Of a stretch of 64,000 nt of DNA, positions 1-11,499 are shown piece after piece. Source of the DNA: Cladorhizidae sp. MBARI D1340-BT2 (lineage: Eukaryota > Porifera > Demospongiae > Poecilosclerida > Cladorhizidae); contig JAQNBH010000017.1 of NCBI GenBank assembly GCA_028752905.1, forward strand, positions 37,595,429 through 37,659,428, in the 5' to 3' direction. A program made the position numbers and the translations under genes. Below the pieces are notes generated by a model. The model was not told the origin of the DNA, searched no databases, and saw only the letters and a list, made by a program, of their open reading frames with translations. The first letter of the stretch is position 1; every line of letters begins with the position of its first letter.

Positions 1-700
1 GGCTTCAATAACCCTTATAGACAACACCAAATTGACCTTAAAAAACAATATTTCATAACAATAATTAGCATCATCATTGGATTGACTGCAGAACACAAAT
101 TGTGGTTTAGTGAATTTGCAAATATTGCATAGAACTAAAGGGCCTAACAATACATGCCAAACATTAAATGCCCCTGCACATACAGCATCAGTTTTGCTAT
201 TGGTACACATACAAGCATTATGTGCTGGGGGAGCTAAAAAGGATGGCAGATGATGAAATGATTGCATACCACAAGTCTATCTAGTGCCAGTATTAACTGA
301 CTATTAAGAAGAAGAGAAACAGGCATTATATATAGCTTGGCTAAAACAGAAAAATGAGCATGAACTTAATAGCGTACACGAACCTGCATTTATCATAATT
401 ATAGCACACATTTATTTTATGACGTTACCTTGTCCTATAACAGTAGAAACTTGAATTTTGCTTGGATGGATGCTTAGTGATTTTGGAAGGGTTTGTAAGA
501 GAGATTCTTGTTGTGTCAAAAAAGATGTTTCTATATAAATGAAAAAAATCCTGAATATATTCATAACACTTATTATTGGTGAAAATACAGTGAAAGCTTA
601 TATATAAATATATAATAAAAAATTGGTTTTCAAACATAATATACCTGCAACTTCAACTTCCCTTTTATCATCTGCTGGATTAGTAAGTGTTGTGTTCCTT
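1..700 (-). pseudogene. RTK juxtamembrane exons and start of kinase exon, copy U1 (broken)
   Basis: Three exon remnants of a receptor tyrosine kinase read on the minus strand. The 56-nt exon 645-700 begins after a CTTTGCAG acceptor and ends at a GTATAT donor. The 102-nt exon 429-530 ends at an intact GTAACG donor with phase 1. The partial exon 1-36 starts the glycine-rich loop, GQFGVVYKGY, of a protein kinase N-lobe. The splice phases (2, 1, 1) are compatible. In this copy one base is missing in the kinase exon compared with U2 (ggttattgaagcc against ggttacttgaagcc), which puts a stop directly after the loop. Unlike U2 and U3, the donor of the second exon is intact here, so different copies decayed independently. 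The kinase continues past the left edge. Confidence 0.7.
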
Positions 701-1006
701 CTGCAAAGACACAAAGTAAATCCAAGTTTGTTGTTCATATTATGATGGCACTATCTTGTTTGTGTTTTTCACGGTGGACGTATGACAAATTTGAAGCTTT
801 AAATTTCCTAGTTCAGATCTTTGTTGGATATCTCAAACTCTGGTAAATCGAACCAAATACAGTAAAATCAGGTGGTGAAAGGAGCTATCACTTGGGTGTC
901 TATTATGCTACAGGAAGAGCTATAATGAGATTCAAACAGTAATAATCTCTCAATGAATTCTCAGTTGACATAATAACATTACAACTCCCACAATCTCTAC
1001 ACGTAG

Positions 1007-1277
1007 TGAAGTAACCCGTTACACAATTCAGCCACTTTGAGTTAACTGTGTTACACAACTCTCTTTTGATACAAAGTCAAGAAGTCTTATTTTTACAATC
1101 CAACAGTTGCCGTCGCTGGCTCTTAAACCAGACTGACCTCTGGCCCCTGGACACTGCCACACAATATCATATAAGATAATCACACACAAACCACACAACT
1201 AGTGTCAATTACTCCTAACAACTAAATACGAGTAAACACAAACGACAGTTGTTAATACAGAGTTCCAAGTTACTACA
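1007..1277 (-). repeat. 3' LTR of the U1 Ty3/gypsy element
   Basis: On the minus strand the repeat runs TGTAGTAACTT to GGTTACTTCA and matches 5,164-5,422 in this copy and the LTRs in U2-U5. It directly follows a short purine-rich tract, as expected for a polypurine tract. No convincing target-site duplication is seen. Confidence 0.75.
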
Positions 1278-4200
1278 TCCTTCCACCCTTAATTGGAGCA
1301 AGGGGAATAATGCTGACGATTGTGAGTGGACCGCCTTAGAATGCTTCTGTTATGAATTTCCGATGGAGGTGAAGTAGGGATGCCAGGGGCAGACGTTCCA
1401 CCTGGTGAAGTAATCACTGAGGGATAATCTGGAAGCCAGTCATCAAGTACACCTTGAGTAACTTCATTTGTGCGAATACGAATGGTCAATGTGCATGCCA
1501 AACCACTGAGCAGGGCTACTTCAAATGTTTGATGACCTGAACATCCAGCAATCTTCAGGCAACCACTTTGGGTCTATTGGAAGATCACGTACGAAGACTG
1601 GATTGCCCCTCTCTAAGGCCCTGGGTGTGGCAAGTTTGTCATGGTGTAATTTCTGCTGATTTTGTTTCTGGTTTATCCTGTTCGACAAGTCTGGGTGCAA
1701 CATGTCAAGGTGTATCCTTATTCGCCTTCCCATCAATAATAATTCTGGAGATATTCCAGTAGTTGTATGTGGAGTAGTCCAATAGTTGAGAAGTAACCGT
1801 GCTAGCTTTCTACACCAGCTGTTTCCTTATGCAACCTTTAACACCGAAACAGCTCTCTCAGCCAGTCCATTTGTGGCCGGGTGGTGTGGAGCACCACATG
1901 GCAAATTCCGTTATGCCTAGTAAATTCTTGAAAGTTCCCACTTGTGAATGATGTTGCATTATCTAATTGTATCAGTTCAGGCATCCCGTGGGTTGCAAAT
2001 AAGGTACGGGCACTTTGATGGTCACCACAGATGCGGTGATGGTACAACGGTAACATTCAGCCACTTTAAATGGGAATCCACTACCACCACCAGGAAGATT
2101 TTCCCTTGGAATTATCCAGCATGATCTATATGTATTCGGACCCATGGCCGTGATGGTCACTCCCATGGATGCAGTGGTGCTATTGCAGTTGCTTTCCTGT
2201 TCTTCTGACATTCAGAGCAGCTTTTAACATGTTGTTCAAGGTCTGCATTGATCTGACCACCACATAGTTGTCTGAGCAAGACTCTTCATCCTTAAAACAC
2301 CAGGGTAACCTTGGTGGAGTTCCTCCAATATTAACTTCTGACCTTGTTTTGGTACCACTACTCAACCTCCCCAAATGACACAACCATCCAAGACACTGAA
2401 TTCTTCACTACGTTGGTTGTATGGTTGAATTTCTTCCTTGGCCACAAGTTTCCAACCATGTACCACCATGTTCTTCACTCTTGACAGTGAGGGATCTTGC
2501 TCTGTCTACAACTTGATTTGAGAAGCTGTTTGGAGTGTATTGTAGTTGATCCAGTAGTTATATGGTCTCACCTGATTGCGGAACTGACGATGGAAATTCT
2601 GGTAATGGAAGTCTACTTAGCCCATCTGCATTGGCATGTTCCTTCACATGTTTATAAACGATGTGGTAGCTAAATTGCCCCTAGCGTTAGTGCCCACCTC
2701 TGGATTCAAGCTGAAGCCATGGCAGGAACTGTCTTGTGTTCACTGAAGAAATGCTGCAAGGGTTTAAGATCCGAGTAGATAGTGAATCTGCAGCCATGAA
2801 GAAAAGTATGCTTTTTAACCCCGAATACAATTGCCAGTTCCTTGTCCAATTGTATAATTTCTCTCTGCAGGTGCTAATGAATGTAATGTATAAGCGATGG
2901 GCTTGTCAGTGCCATTATCCATCCAGTGGGAACGTACTGCCCCCCTACCATATGGCGAAGCATCACAAGCCACAACCAGCCCCCGATCTGGGTCAAAATG
3001 AACCAGCACACATGGTGTGGTCAATTTCTGTTTAGCCTCATTAAATGCCTTCTGTTCCTCAAGACCCCACCTCCAATCACTATCCTTTTGTAGCCACTTG
3101 TGCAGGGTTGCCAACCGGTTGGCTAGTTGCGGTAGAAATTTACCATAGTAATTGACCAGCCCGAGATAAGAATGGAGCTGTAAAACATTCTGAGGTGGAG
3201 GTGCATCAACTATTGCCCGAAACTTTTCTTATGGTCAAATTTCCTCGGCAGATATGTGGTGCCCCAAGTACTCAACAGATGGTTGCATAAATGCACACTT
3301 CTCCTGCTTCAATTTCAATTCTGCTTCCTACAGTCTCGTCAGAACTTCTCCGTGGGTTTTCCAGTGTTCTTGCTCGGTCACCCTGTGATTAAGATGTCAT
3401 CTATGTAAACACATACATGTGAAACACCTTATAAAACACCTTCAATGGTCCGTTGGAAAATTATAGGAGCTGAAGACACTCCAAATGGCAAGCGAGTGTA
3501 CTGGTATAGACCCTTGGGTGTATTGATGTCACGAATTTCTTCGACTCATCATCCAATGGAATCTGTTGGTACGCGTGTGCGAGTTCCAACTTGTAAATGT
3601 CTTTCCACCCCACAAAGATGCCAGGAGCTCATGGATCTTAGGTAGAGGGTATCTCTCTACCTTTGATGCCTTGTTGACTGTGACTTTATAGTCCACACAT
3701 ATTTGGATGGACTATCGGAGCAGCCCACTTTGCAAACTGCACTCCCTCGATGACTCCCAGCCAACTCATTTCCTGCTCAACTTTACCTCTGAGTGCAAAA
3801 GGGACTGAAAGTGGTTTACAAAAATGGGGTCGTACTGTTAGGCCGATGTGAATCTTGGCTGGGTTCCCAAACACTAATCCAAATTCATCCTTGAACATGC
3901 CTGCATGCTTGTCCTAAAGGAATTGTAAGGTTTGTGTATGTCCTACTGGCACTTGATGTATGCGTCCCCAATCCAATTTGATTTCCAACAGCCAGTCTTT
4001 GCCGAGTAAACTTCGACCCCTTCAAGCCACCACCATCAATTCCAAATCTGCTTACTGGGTTTGATAGTTCACTGTATCTGCAATAGTTTCAAGGATCTCT
4101 AAAAGTCTCTCCTGTGTAAGTGCGAAGCCGTTTGTTGGTTGGCTGCAAGGAAGGTGCTAAATGCTTTGGCCATAGTTGGTGATATGTGGTAGCATTAGTT

Positions 4201-5163
4201 ATGGACATAGCAGCACTTGTATCTGCTTCCATATAGATTATAGAGTATAGTGTTCACTTGTACAGATCCCATAATGCAGTGTACCTTCCTACTCTTCCCC
4301 CCACCTAGTATAAAGAGCATGTAGGCAGTCTCACCTTTTCCCATATCCTCCTGTTCAGTGCGTTTGAACTCGTGGTTGGTCGTCCTGCTGACTTGACCAA
4401 AACTCTCGTGGATGCTGTTTCTATCTCCTGCAGACTCTGGCTAAATGTCCTTTCTTTTTACAGGAGTGGCAGACAGCAGTCTTGAAGCGGCAATCCCCTG
4501 AAGCATGTGCCCTCCACAATGATCACAGTTGTGAGTCCCATTCTGTGGCCACTGTATTTTAGGCTGAGTTGCCATGCTGTATATGGGACCCGGTTTGGAT
4601 AAGGATGCGGGATTGTTCTGTTGTAGGTCTTGTGAATCCCGTTCAGCTGCTTCAGCTGATTGGGCCAACTCAAAAGCCTTCCTAAATTTGAGGTCAGGTT
4701 CAGCTAAAGACGGCGTTAAATATTCACTTCCCTGATGCCACAGATAAGGCGAGCACGTAACATGTCCTCCAACGTTGCTTGGAAGTTGCAATGTTCAGAA
4801 TGCCTGCATAGTTCAGCCACAAATTCTGCGACTGATTCATTCTGTTTCTGTGAGTGCGAGTTGAATCTGAACCTCTGCATAATGACTTGCAGAGGTGGGG
4901 TGAGGTGCTCCTTCATTAGCTGTGTCAATTCTGTGAATGACTTTGACCATTGGTCGCTCAGGGGCTATTAAGTTGCAGATGAGTTGGTAAGTACTCGCTC
5001 AGCAGCAGCTTAGGAGAATAGCTCGTTGATTTGCTGAGTCATCCTCATTGTTAGCAGTCAAGTACAAGTCCAGCCTTTCATAATATGCTGTCCAGTCCTC
5101 TGTTCCCGGTGGAATGCGCTGATACTGCCATGTATTACCATTGTGTAAATCTTCGTCGCCACT
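1278..5163 (-). pseudogene. Ty3/gypsy gag-pol, decayed, copy U1
   Basis: The interior of a Ty3/gypsy retrotransposon on the minus strand, split by many stops and frameshifts. Gag occupies about 5,205-4,350 and ends in a Cys-rich zinc-knuckle-like stretch (CDHCGG and later Cys/His residues). Protease remains lie near 4,200. Reverse transcriptase pieces lie at about 3,900-3,230, RNase H at 3,114-2,700 (motif VVACDASPYG) and integrase at about 2,520-1,530. The order gag, protease, RT, RNase H, integrase is the usual one for this superfamily. It sits, in the same direction as the gene, in the RTK intron between transmembrane and juxtamembrane exons. It cannot encode a working polyprotein. Confidence 0.85.
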
Positions 5164-5422
5164 TGAGGTAACTTTACACAATTCAGCCACTTTGAAGAAC
5201 CCCATTACACAATTCTCTTTTGATACAAAGTCAAGAAGTCTCCTTTTTACCAGTTACCCACCAGCCGCTGGCTCTTGAACCAGACTGAACCCTGGCCACT
5301 GGGCACTGCCACACAATACCATAAGGTAATCACACACAAGCCACACAACTAGTGTTAATTACTCCTACACTAACAACTAAATAAAAGTAAACACAAATGA
5401 CAGTTGTTAAGAGAAGTTACTA
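5164..5422 (-). repeat. 5' LTR of the U1 Ty3/gypsy element
   Basis: Minus-strand LTR matching 1,007-1,277. Immediately inside it on the minus strand is TGGCGACGA, the likely tRNA primer binding site, followed by gag. Confidence 0.75.
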
Positions 5423-6151
5423 CCCAAACTATAAACACTCAGTGTATATGCAGTATTTGTAGTTTCTTATAATATGAGCCACCACGGAGCATGCTGGTGA
5501 GAGTGCATTGCAGCTTATTGTTGGAGCTGGTGATCAAAGTCTAGAGAGGTGAACCCTGTAATGACGAACATAGAATACAAAGTCTGACAGAGATTACTTG
5601 ATGGAGAGGTGATAGCATGTGATAGCTTTATTAGGAAGAATGCTTGTAGTATCAATCGGCAAGATTAACACCTAGCAACCACTTAACAATGTCCACAGTT
5701 TTAAATTAGAAGATTTGTAGTGGGGCTAGCTACAAAGGCAGTTGAAATTTTGCAGACAAACTTGGAAAGTGTTGCATGTGGACATCACATCTAAAAATTT
5801 GCTCGCCTTCAAAATAAATACTGGCCTTGGAGCAGAAGACATAGTCACGACTGTCACTAACAAATAAAGACTAAAACAAATAGTAAGGTAGGTATTAGTG
5901 CTTAATTTAGATTTCTGCTTTATAAACCAAATTTTATAGAACCAAAAGTTGTGAATTTATTTAAAAAAATATAGCTTAATTTTAACTCTTGTGTAAAATA
6001 TTACACAACCATGCTCCTGTACAATTGTACAAAAAATAATATAAATATCTCAATACTTCAGCTTGACCAGGGTGCAAGGAATTTATTACCACACTTGTGA
6101 AGCTATACATGAATGAGAAACCTTGGATTTGTCGTGGCTAGCTGGCTGTTG

Positions 6152-6427
6152 TTAAAGTCCTTCCAATCCTTGTGTGAGTGTGGCTTGTGAGAATACTGTG
6201 CAAGTGGTGCCATAGATCCTATTCAAGAGGACAATTGACACTTCCAGAAGATAGCTCAAGTTTTGCTCGCGTTCTTGGGGAATAATTGGCAGTATAACTA
6301 GATGTAGATAATATCTGGCATTTCTTGGCAATGTTCTTAGTTCAGCATTGCCTAGAGCAATTGCTTTGGATGGTATATGGGCAAGGACTCCAGTACAGAG
6401 AGACATCTTGAAACAGTCACAATCCAA
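6152..6427 (-). other. Conserved 91-codon open frame of unknown nature (U1 copy)
   Basis: A 91-codon minus-strand frame starting MDCDCFKMSL. It is kept open in U1, U4 (33,908-34,183) and U5 (39,434-39,709) with only a few substitutions, but U3 has deletions in it. It lies in the RTK intron between transmembrane exon and gypsy element. I recognise no domain or clean splice borders. It may be an exon of another transcript, a fragment of an older repeat, or simply open because the copies are young. Confidence 0.3.
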
Positions 6428-6677
6428 AAATCATACAAACTTTCATGTACTGATTCATCATACATAATCATTCATATTTTAGTTCCCTTGTATTGATAAA
6501 TTTTATACTTAACCGATTACACATGAGATTAAATTTTGACGTTGTGTCACATGAGGCCGAATTGTTTTCATGTGATCCAGGTATGCAGGGCTTTTCCAGT
6601 TGTAATGCCTGAAACTATATAGAACCGGACGGAAAACAAGTTTGTTTGAGTATTTTGAGTACGGATATCTTGACTAC

Positions 6678-6792
6678 CGAGACAGGATCAAGTCTTTCCC
6701 CCTGCGATCTTGTAGTTCATAGACATTCAGGCGTTCACCTATGTTTGTCTTCTTCGACACTCCTTCACTTGTACAAACTCGGACAGATGAAC
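6678..6792 (-). other. Exon-like 115-bp segment, U1 copy
   Basis: On the minus strand, TTTGTAG/GTTCATC (acceptor-like) precedes 115 nt that stay open in one frame and end TCTCG/GTAGTC (donor-like). The implied phases are 1 in and 2 out. The translation contains KKTNIGERLNVYELQD. It recurs in U5 (39,960-40,074) and, with the donor altered, in U3. The entry phase does not match the transmembrane exon, so it would have to belong to an alternative transcript. The function is unknown. Confidence 0.3.
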
Positions 6793-7565
6793 CTACAAGC
6801 TTTGTCTGTGGCAAGCTAAAGTTCCTCGACGGCAAATAACACCAATCATGATCTAGCTAACAAAACTAAAGTGAGTATAAATATGTTATTTTAATGAACG
6901 TCGTGATAATAGATTTGTCAGGGCCGTTTTTTCGAGGTTACTCATAATAACTATGGTCTATTTAGCTGACTTCTTACTCCCCATGTTCAACCCTGCTCTT
7001 TTCCTATCCTAAGCTGTTGCTGGACTGGATGGGTAGATTGAATTGAACCTTCTATTTCAAGTTGATAACTTGGATAACTACAAAATACTTGTTGGTCTAT
7101 TTGCTACTTTACGTTGATGCCTATAACAAGAAACAAGATATATACATAAAAACACTATAAAAAAAACTAGCTCTAATTACTAAAACAAGTTTCTACAAGA
7201 GCAATGTTAGGTAATAACAGAGAAGTGTTATAGTTCTTTTTCCACATGGCACTTGTGCCAGAGCGGGAAGCAATCTTTTTTTCTCTCCTGTGTGACATAA
7301 CCTAGTGTTACATTCTGGACAGAACCTCACTGCATTGGACATTTTACCCCCTGTCTATGTAGAATGCACTAAGTCCACTTCATCAATTGGTCATTGTTAA
7401 CAGAATTAGGAAGTGTTGTAAAGGAGTGGTAAGTAAATCTCTCTTTTCATCTTGCACTCAGAAAGTCAAGAGTCAGAAACTGAATGGCAGGCCAGCTGTC
7501 AATGTTACACTGCTGCAGCTGTCAACTCATCAATGCATGGTTTGTTAGTTGATTACCGGTATCAA

Positions 7566-7953
7566 GAACGCTGATGGCCTGTCACGGCAAGCGTGGGACA
7601 CTGACCACCAACCGTTGGAGTGCTCCAGTGTGAGAAGACTCCATCTCTCATCTCAAACAGGGGGAGATGTTGAGGGCCGCTCAACATGGCCTGCCGGGCC
7701 AGTGAACTAACATTCTTAATGAGTTATTCCTAATGAGTTAATTAATGATCACAACACTCACAATGACTTCACTAATTATTGAGTAGGTGTTAGTTAGTTT
7801 TTAACTTATGATGTGGGACCTCAGATAGTTTATATAGACATATGGAGCCCTATGGCATTTCTGTATATTTGTATGGTGTGGTGTTCATGCGTATTAAGAA
7901 TGAAACCAGTACACACCAGTGGCACACAACAAACTAGATGAAAACACAGAATG
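7566..7953 (+). mobile_element. 3' end of a different Ty3/gypsy element: RNase H tail, polypurine tract and LTR
   Basis: The start encodes NADGLSRQAW, a typical end of the gypsy RNase H/linker region. About 65 bases later there is a polypurine tract (ggggaga, 7,661-7,667) and then TGTTGAGGGCC at 7,668, which looks like an LTR start. The LTR runs to the edge of U2 near 7,953. Its last 83 bases recur at 54,243-54,326. No integrase separates RNase H and LTR, so this is either an internal deletion or an element with integrase placed before RT. It fills the hinge between U1 and U2. Confidence 0.6.
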
Positions 7954-8524
7954 TATTTTACACAAGAGTTAAAATTAGCTTTTTTTTAATTTATAAATTC
8001 ACAAGTTTTTGGTTCTATAAAATTTGGTTTATAAAGCAGAAATCTAAATTAAGCACTAATACTATATATTGGTTTTAGTCCTTATTTGTTAGTGACAGTC
8101 ATGACTATGTCTTCTGCTCCAAGGCCAGTATTTATTTTGAAGGCGAGCAAATTTTTAGATGTGATGTCCACATGCAACACTTTCCAAGTTTGTCCGCAAA
8201 ATTTCAACTGCCTTTGTAGCTAGCCCCACTACAAATCTTCTAATTTAAAACTGTGGACATTGTTAAGTGGTTGCTAGTTGTTAATCTTGCCGATTGATAC
8301 TTACAAGCATTCTTCCTAATAAAGCTATCACATGCTATCACACACTCTACATCAAGTAACCTCTGTCATTTGCATTCTATGTTCGTCATTACGGGTTCAC
8401 ATCTCTAGACTTTGATCACCAGCTCCAACAATAAGCTGCAATGCACTCTCACCAGCATGCTCCGTGGTGGCCCATCTTATAAGAAACTACAAATACTGCA
8501 TATACACCGAGTGTTTATAGTGTG

Positions 8525-8775
8525 TGTAGTAACTTCTCTTAACAACTGTCGTTTGTGTTTACTGTTATTTAGTTGTTAGTGTAGGCACTAGTTGTGTGGC
8601 TTGTGTGATTACCTTATATGGTATTGTGTGGCAGTGCCCAGGGGTCAGTCTGGTCAAGAGCCAGCGGCTGGAGGTAACTCTTAGATTGTAAAAAGGAGTT
8701 CTTGACTTAGTATCAAAAGTGGATTGTGTAACAGGGTTACCTCAAAGAGGCTGAATTGTGTAACGGGTTACTTCA
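8525..8775 (+). repeat. 5' LTR of the U2 Ty3/gypsy element
   Basis: It begins TGTAGTAACTT and ends GGTTACTTCA, matching 12,422-12,694 with small indels. It is about 250 bp and short for the superfamily. No clear target duplication is seen. Confidence 0.8.
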
Positions 8776-8792
8776 AGTGGCGACGAGGATTT
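8776..8792 (+). promoter_or_regulatory. Primer binding site of the U2 gypsy element
   Basis: TGGCGACGAGGAT begins two bases after the LTR end. It has the position and TGG start expected of a tRNA primer binding site, and the same motif follows the 5' LTR in the other copies. Confidence 0.6.
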
Positions 8793-8798
8793 ACAATG

Positions 8799-9392
8799 GC
8801 AATACATGGCAGTATCGGCGCATTCAACCGGGGAACAGATGGAGAGCATATTATGAAAGGCTGGACATGTACTTCACTGCTAACAATTTGGATGACTCAG
8901 CAAGCTATTCTCCTAAGCTGCTGCGGAGTGAGTACTTACCAACTCATCTGCAACTTAATAGCCCCTGAGCGACCAACGGTCAAAGTCATTCACAGAATTG
9001 ACACAGCTAATGAAAGAGCACCTCATCCCACCTCTACAAGTCATTATGCAGAGGTTCAGATTCAACTTGCACTCCAGAAACTGAATGAATCAGTCGCAGA
9101 ATTTGTGGCTGAACTATGAGGGCATTCTGAACATTGCAACTTCCAAGCAGTGTTTGAGGACATGTTGCAGACAGCATGGCAACCCAGCCTAAAACACAGT
9201 GGCCACAGAATGGGACTCACAACTGTGATCGTTGTGGAGGGCCATATGCTCCAGTGGATTGCCGTTTCAGGACTGCTGTCTGCCACTCCTGTAAAAGAAA
9301 GGACATTTGGCCAGATAGAAACAGCATCCGCGAGAGTTTTGGTCAAGTCAGCAGGACGACCAACCATGAGTTCAAATGCATCAAGTAACTGA
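8799..9392 (+). pseudogene. Ty3/gypsy gag, copy U2 (truncated, frameshifted)
   Basis: The gag region is spread over at least two frames. It shares with U1, U4 and U5 the motif NESVAEFVAEL, then a Cys-rich zinc-knuckle-like segment containing CDRCGG and CHSCKRKD. Compared with U4 and U5 it lacks about 200 bases in the middle: the sequence jumps from the FQA codons near 9,150 straight to the start of the zinc-knuckle part. Gag packages element RNA in an intact element. This copy cannot do so. Its exact mirror in U3 has the same internal loss, so the deletion is older than the U2/U3 duplication. Confidence 0.75.
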
Positions 9393-9414
9393 ACAGGAGG
9401 AGATGGGAAAAGGT

Positions 9415-9660
9415 GAAACTGCCTACATGCTCTTTGTACTAGGTGGGGGGAAGAGTAGGAAGGTACACTGCATTATGGGGTCAGTACAAGTGAACAATGC
9501 TATACTCTATATGGAAGCAGATACAGGTGGGGGAAGATGAGATTGCATACATGCTTTTTGCACTAGGTGGGGGAAAGAAAAGGAAGGTAGAACCCATCAT
9601 GGTGCCAGTATAAGTGAACGACACTATACTCTATATGGAAATAGATACAGGTGCTGCTAT
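9415..9660 (+). repeat. About 120-bp tandem duplication before the gypsy protease
   Basis: Two diverged copies of a segment beginning 'gcctacatgctctttgtact' and ending 'tatatggaagcagatacagg' lie back to back. U1, U4 and U5 have a single copy at the corresponding place. The mirror duplication is present in U3 near 26,480-26,720. Confidence 0.7.
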
Positions 9661-10780
9661 GTCCATAACTAACGCTACCACATATCACCAACTATGGCCA
9701 AAGCATTTAGCACCTTCCTTGCAGCCAACCAACAAATGGCTTCACACTTACACGGGACAGAGATCCTTGAAACTATTGCAGATACAGTGAACTATCAAAC
9801 CCAGCAAGCAGAGTTGGAATTGATGGTGGTGGCTAGAAGGTGCCCAAGTTTACACGGTAGAGATTGTCTGTTGGAAATCAAATTGGATTGGGGACGCATC
9901 CATCAAGTGCCAGTAGGACATGCACAAACCTTACAATTCCTTTAGGACAGGCATGCAGGCATGTTCAAGGATGAACCTGGATTAGTGTTTGAGAATCTAG
10001 CCAAGATTCACATCGGCCCAACAGTACGACCCCATTTTTGTAAACAAACTTTCAGTCCCTTTTGCACTTAGAGGTAAAGTTGAACAGGAATTGAGTCAGC
10101 TGGGAGTCATCGAGAGAGTGCAGTTTGCAAAGTGGGCTGCTCCGATAGTCCATCCGAATATGTGGGGACTATAAAGTTATAGTCAACAAGGCATCAAAGG
10201 TAGAGACATACCCTCTACCTAAGATCCATGAGCTCCGGGCATCTTTGGGGGTGGAAAGACATTTACAAGTTGGAACTCGCACACATGTACCAACAGATTC
10301 CATTGGATGATGAGTCGAAGAAATTCGTGGGCATCAACACACACAAGGGTCTATACCAGTACACTCGCTTGCCATTTGGAGTGTCTTCAGCTCCTGCAAT
10401 TTTCCAATGGACCATTGAAAGTGTTATACAAGTTATGTCACATGTATGCGTTTACATAGATGACATCTTAATCACAGGGTGACCAAGCAAGAACATTGGA
10501 AAACCCTCAGAGAAGTCCTGACGAGACTGGAGGAAGCAGAATTCAAATTGAAGCAGGAGAAGTGTGCATTTATGCAACCATCTGTTGAGTACTTGGGGCA
10601 ACACATATCGGCCGAGGGAATTCAACCAACAAAAGAAAAGTTTCGTCGGGCAATAGTTGATGCGCCTCCACATCAGCAGCTCCGTTCTTTTCTGGGATTG
10701 ATCAATTACTCTGGTCAATTTCTACCGCACAAGTGGCTACGAAAGCCATTGGAGGTGGGGTCCTGAGGAACAGAAGACAT
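9640..10780 (+). pseudogene. Ty3/gypsy protease and reverse transcriptase, copy U2
   Basis: The protease remnant starts at DTGAAMSI near 9,643. Reverse transcriptase follows: a conserved stretch near 10,060-10,200 ending in a frameshift, then an open frame at 10,228-10,482 with YTRLPFGVSSAP and the catalytic YIDD motif (YIDDILITG), and the thumb/connection part at 10,479-10,766 with EYLGQHIS and FLGLINYSGQF. In an intact element RT copies element RNA into DNA. Frames change at about 10,480 and 10,760 and stops are present, so this is a fossil. The order and motifs are standard Ty3/gypsy. Confidence 0.85.
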
Positions 10781-10800
10781 ATAATGAGGCTAAACAGAAA

Positions 10801-11070
10801 TTGACCACACCATGTGTGCTGGTTCATTTTGACCCAGATCAGGAGCTGGTTGTAGCTTGTGATGCCTCGCCATATGGTATGGGGGTAGTAGTTTCCCACC
10901 GGATGGATGATGGCACTGACAAGCCCACCGCTTATACATCACATTCATTATTACCTGCAGAGAGAAATAATGCACAATTGGACAAGGAAGCCTGGCAATT
11001 GTATTTGGGGTTAAAAAGCATACTTTTCTTCATGGCCGCAGAACACAAGACAGTTCCTGCCATGGCTTGA
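10801..11070 (+). pseudogene. Ty3/gypsy RNase H, copy U2
   Basis: An 89-codon frame with the RNase H signature VVACDASPYG near residues 17-26 and YTSHSLLPAERN further on. RNase H removes the RNA strand during reverse transcription. The frame is closed by a stop after the segment. It is continuous in order with RT upstream and integrase downstream. Confidence 0.85.
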
Positions 11071-11499
11071 GCTTGAATCCAGAGGTGGGCACTAATGCTG
11101 GGGCAATATAGCTACTAAATAGTTTATAAACCTGGGAAGGAACATGCCAATGCAGATGGGCTAAGTAGACTTCCACTACCAGAATTTACATCGTCAGTTC
11201 CGCAGTTAAGTGAGACCATATTGCTACTGGAACAACTACAATACACTCCAGTTACAGCTTCTCAAATCAAGTTGTAGACAGAGCGAGATCCCTCACTGTC
11301 AAGAGTGAAGAACATACATGGTTGGAAACTTGTGGCTGAGGAACAACTTCAACCATACAACCAACATAGTGAAGAATTCAGTGTCTTGGATGGTTGTGAC
11401 GTTTGGGGAGGTTGAGTAGTGGTACCAAAACAAGTCAGAAGTTAATATTGGAGGAACTCCACCAGGGTCATCACCCTGGAGTTTCAAGGATGAAGAATC

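Larger units (their letters stand above)
1..7565 (-). repeat. Copy U1 of the inverted RTK/gypsy segment
   Basis: First of five related copies. It reads on the minus strand from a kinase exon at the window edge, through juxtamembrane exons, a Ty3/gypsy element, and conserved flanking intron sequence. The same order and orientation recur from about 22,435 to 29,690 (U3). The inverted match in U2 covers 7,954-13,697 against 1-6,000. At 7,565 the shared flank stops after 'ttgattaccggtatcaag' and a foreign gypsy end begins, whereas U5 continues with its own flank at the same point. Differences from U2 are frequent, so U1 belongs to the subtype shared with U4 and U5. Stretches 701-1,006, 5,423-6,151, 6,428-6,677 and 6,793-7,565 hold no recognisable gene. 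Confidence 0.85.

Noticed and set aside
8525..8775. A 4-5-bp target duplication around the U2 gypsy element
   Set aside because: The flanks before 8,525 (tagtg) and after 12,694 (ctacg) do not match, so no duplication can be claimed.
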